A program made the translations under genes and the position numbers. The notes under the pieces are model-generated. The model was not told the origin of the DNA. It was given only the letters and a program-made list of their open reading frames with translations, and did not search any database. From assembly GCA_022822375.1 (NCBI GenBank), contig JAJEBU010000123.1, positions 1 to 48,809 on the forward strand: a stretch of 48,809 bases of DNA, given 5' to 3'. The DNA is from Dehalococcoidia bacterium (GTDB lineage Bacteria; Chloroflexota; Dehalococcoidia; Bin125). The stretch's first letter is position 1; the number at the start of each line of letters is the position of its first letter. Below are positions 47,619 through 48,809 of the stretch, piece by piece.

Positions 47619-48058
47619 CAGGGCAGCAACGCCTCCTCAACCACTCGATTCAGACCGAAATCGATTGCGCCGAGAAAGATGCCGACGGCGATGGCGACGA
47701 CCAGCACAACCACGGTCAGGTTGGCTGTTTCCTGGCGCGACGGCCAGACAACTTTGCGCAGCTCGTCGATGATCGAGAGCACAGCCTGGGGATGCGTCAT
47801 GCGGTAGAACCAACCGCGCACGCGGGGCGTGTCCGCAGTGGTCGGCCGCGACGACGCGATCTCGCGTCGCGGCCGCGCCGGCAGTGCGGCCGCCTCGACG
47901 GCGGCCGTCTGCTGGCTGCCGAATGAGGCCGGCGAGTAGGAATCGTCGTCGGAAGCGCTGCGTTGCGATCGCGACGGCCTCGGCGTCGCCGCAGAGGCGG
48001 CGCGCGGCTGTCCGCTGCTGCGGCGGCGTCGACGACGGCTATCTCGCGAACGGGCCAC
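47618..48058 (-). CDS. secE: Preprotein translocase subunit SecE with basic N-terminal extension
   Basis: ELRKVVWPSRQETANLTVVVLVVAIAVGIFLGAIDFGLNRVV; GTG start; TGATG overlap with nusG. Confidence 0.93.
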   Translation of the reverse strand: MARSRDSRRRRRRSSGQPRAASAATPRPSRSQRSASDDDSYSPASFGSQQTAAVEAAALPARPRREIASSRPTTADTPRVRGWFYRMTHPQAVLSIIDELRKVVWPSRQETANLTVVVLVVAIAVGIFLGAIDFGLNRVVEEALLP

Positions 48059-48061
48059 GGA

Positions 48062-48223
48062 TCACCGCGTCTCTCGATATTCGCGCCGCCCGCGGCAGTG
48101 GGGGCAGTACTTGGTCAGTTCCAGACGGTCGGCATCGTTGCGACGGTTTTTCGTCGTGTGATACGTGTGCGACTGGCATTCGCGGCAGCGCAGCGTGATG
48201 AACACGCGGTCACCCTTCGCCAT
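48062..48223 (-). CDS. rpmG: 50S ribosomal protein L33 (zinc-type)
   Basis: Manual translation [53 protein letters not shown]; too short for ORF track. Confidence 0.95.
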   Translation of the reverse strand: MAKGDRVFITLRCRECQSHTYHTTKNRRNDADRLELTKYCPHCRGRREYRETR

Positions 48224-48322
48224 GGCCAGCTCCCTTCCTCAGCCGTTGCGGCTGCATATCGAACCCTCATCATCGCACGATCTGCGTCAGTCGCGCTAGA
48301 TCGCGATTCGTTCAGCGCCGTG

Positions 48323-48809
48323 TTACTCGATGATGCTGGTGACGGCGCCGGCGCCGACGGTGCGGCCGCCTTCGCGAATCGCGAAGCGCAGACCCTCCTC
48401 CAGCGCAATCGGCGAAATCAGCCGAACCTTCATCTGTACGTTGTCGCCCGGCATCGCCATCTCGATGCCCTCCGGCAAGCCGATCTCCCCCGTCACATCC
48501 GTCGTCCGAATGTAGAACTGCGGCCGGTAGCCAGGAAAGAATGGACTGTGACGTCCGCCCTCGTCCTTCGACAGGATGTACACCTCCGCCTCGAACGCCG
48601 TGTGCGGCGTGATCGAGCCCGGCGCCGCCAGCACCTGACCCCGCGCGATCTCCTCGCGGTCGATGCCCCGCAACAGACAGCCCACGTTGTCCCCCGCCTC
48701 GCCCGTCGGCAAGGTCTTCTTGAACATCTCCACCCCCGTCACCACCGTCGTCCGCGTGTCCTTGATCCCGACAATCTCGATCTCCTCGCCACTGTTCACA
48801 ATCCCCCGC
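48323..48809 (-). CDS. tuf: Elongation factor Tu, C-terminal part (runs off window end)
   Basis: [43 protein letters not shown]...[21 protein letters not shown]. Confidence 0.97.
   Translation of the reverse strand, partial: RGIVNSGEEIEIVGIKDTRTTVVTGVEMFKKTLPTGEAGDNVGCLLRGIDREEIARGQVLAAPGSITPHTAFEAEVYILSKDEGGRHSPFFPGYRPQFYIRTTDVTGEIGLPEGIEMAMPGDNVQMKVRLISPIALEEGLRFAIREGGRTVGAGAVTSIIE
48669..48809. repeat. Terminal direct repeat, copy 2 (identical to 1..141)
   Basis: Exact match to the window start. Confidence 0.98.

Noticed and set aside
48224-48322. Possible tRNA between tuf and rpmG (GGTTCGA-like string on minus strand)
   Set aside because: No acceptor, D or anticodon stems could be built around it; tRNA-Trp is often found here in other genomes but is not visible.

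Overview
GC-rich bacterial chromosomal fragment, read as one contig. The lineage is probably Chloroflexota or a relative; this is inferred from gene content and not tested. I support about 46 protein-coding genes, nearly all on the minus strand, with a plus-strand block at 36.7-40.6 kb and a single plus-strand moaD-moaE fusion at 17.2 kb. Content is mostly housekeeping: rpsL-rpsG-fusA-tuf; rpmG-secE-nusG-rplK-rplA-rplJ-rplL-(second tuf end); rpsF-ssb-rpsR-hom-(coiled coil)-thrC-folE-GNAT-GT4-PIG-L-ccsB; rplI-dnaB-dnaD-like-dnaC-like; dnaE; pdxS-pdxT-R3H/AAA-tmk-thrB-lysC; a sugar-type ABC transporter with two adjacent binding-protein paralogs; and metallophosphoesterase-USP-TrkA-TrkA-pheA-mutM. 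I see no rRNA, tRNA, CRISPR array, transposase, integrase or phage genes. The first and last 141 bp are identical and both lie inside tuf, so the contig looks circular. I read this as an assembly loop between two tuf copies, not a replicon. Best biological leads: (i) a divergent comF/moaDE pair whose ATG codons overlap in one CATG, each with a -10 hexamer 6-7 nt upstream inside the other gene (interlocked leaderless promoters), with similar -10-to-start spacing at other genes; (ii) a tandem double-AAA DnaC-like loader whose first Walker A has K->R; (iii) a GNAT/MshA-like GT/PIG-L cassette; (iv) S12 with Arg at the Lys88-equivalent position; (v) heavily extended S18, NusG and SecE; (vi) a coiled-coil protein coupled between hom and thrC. 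I found no clear new defence or mobile system.
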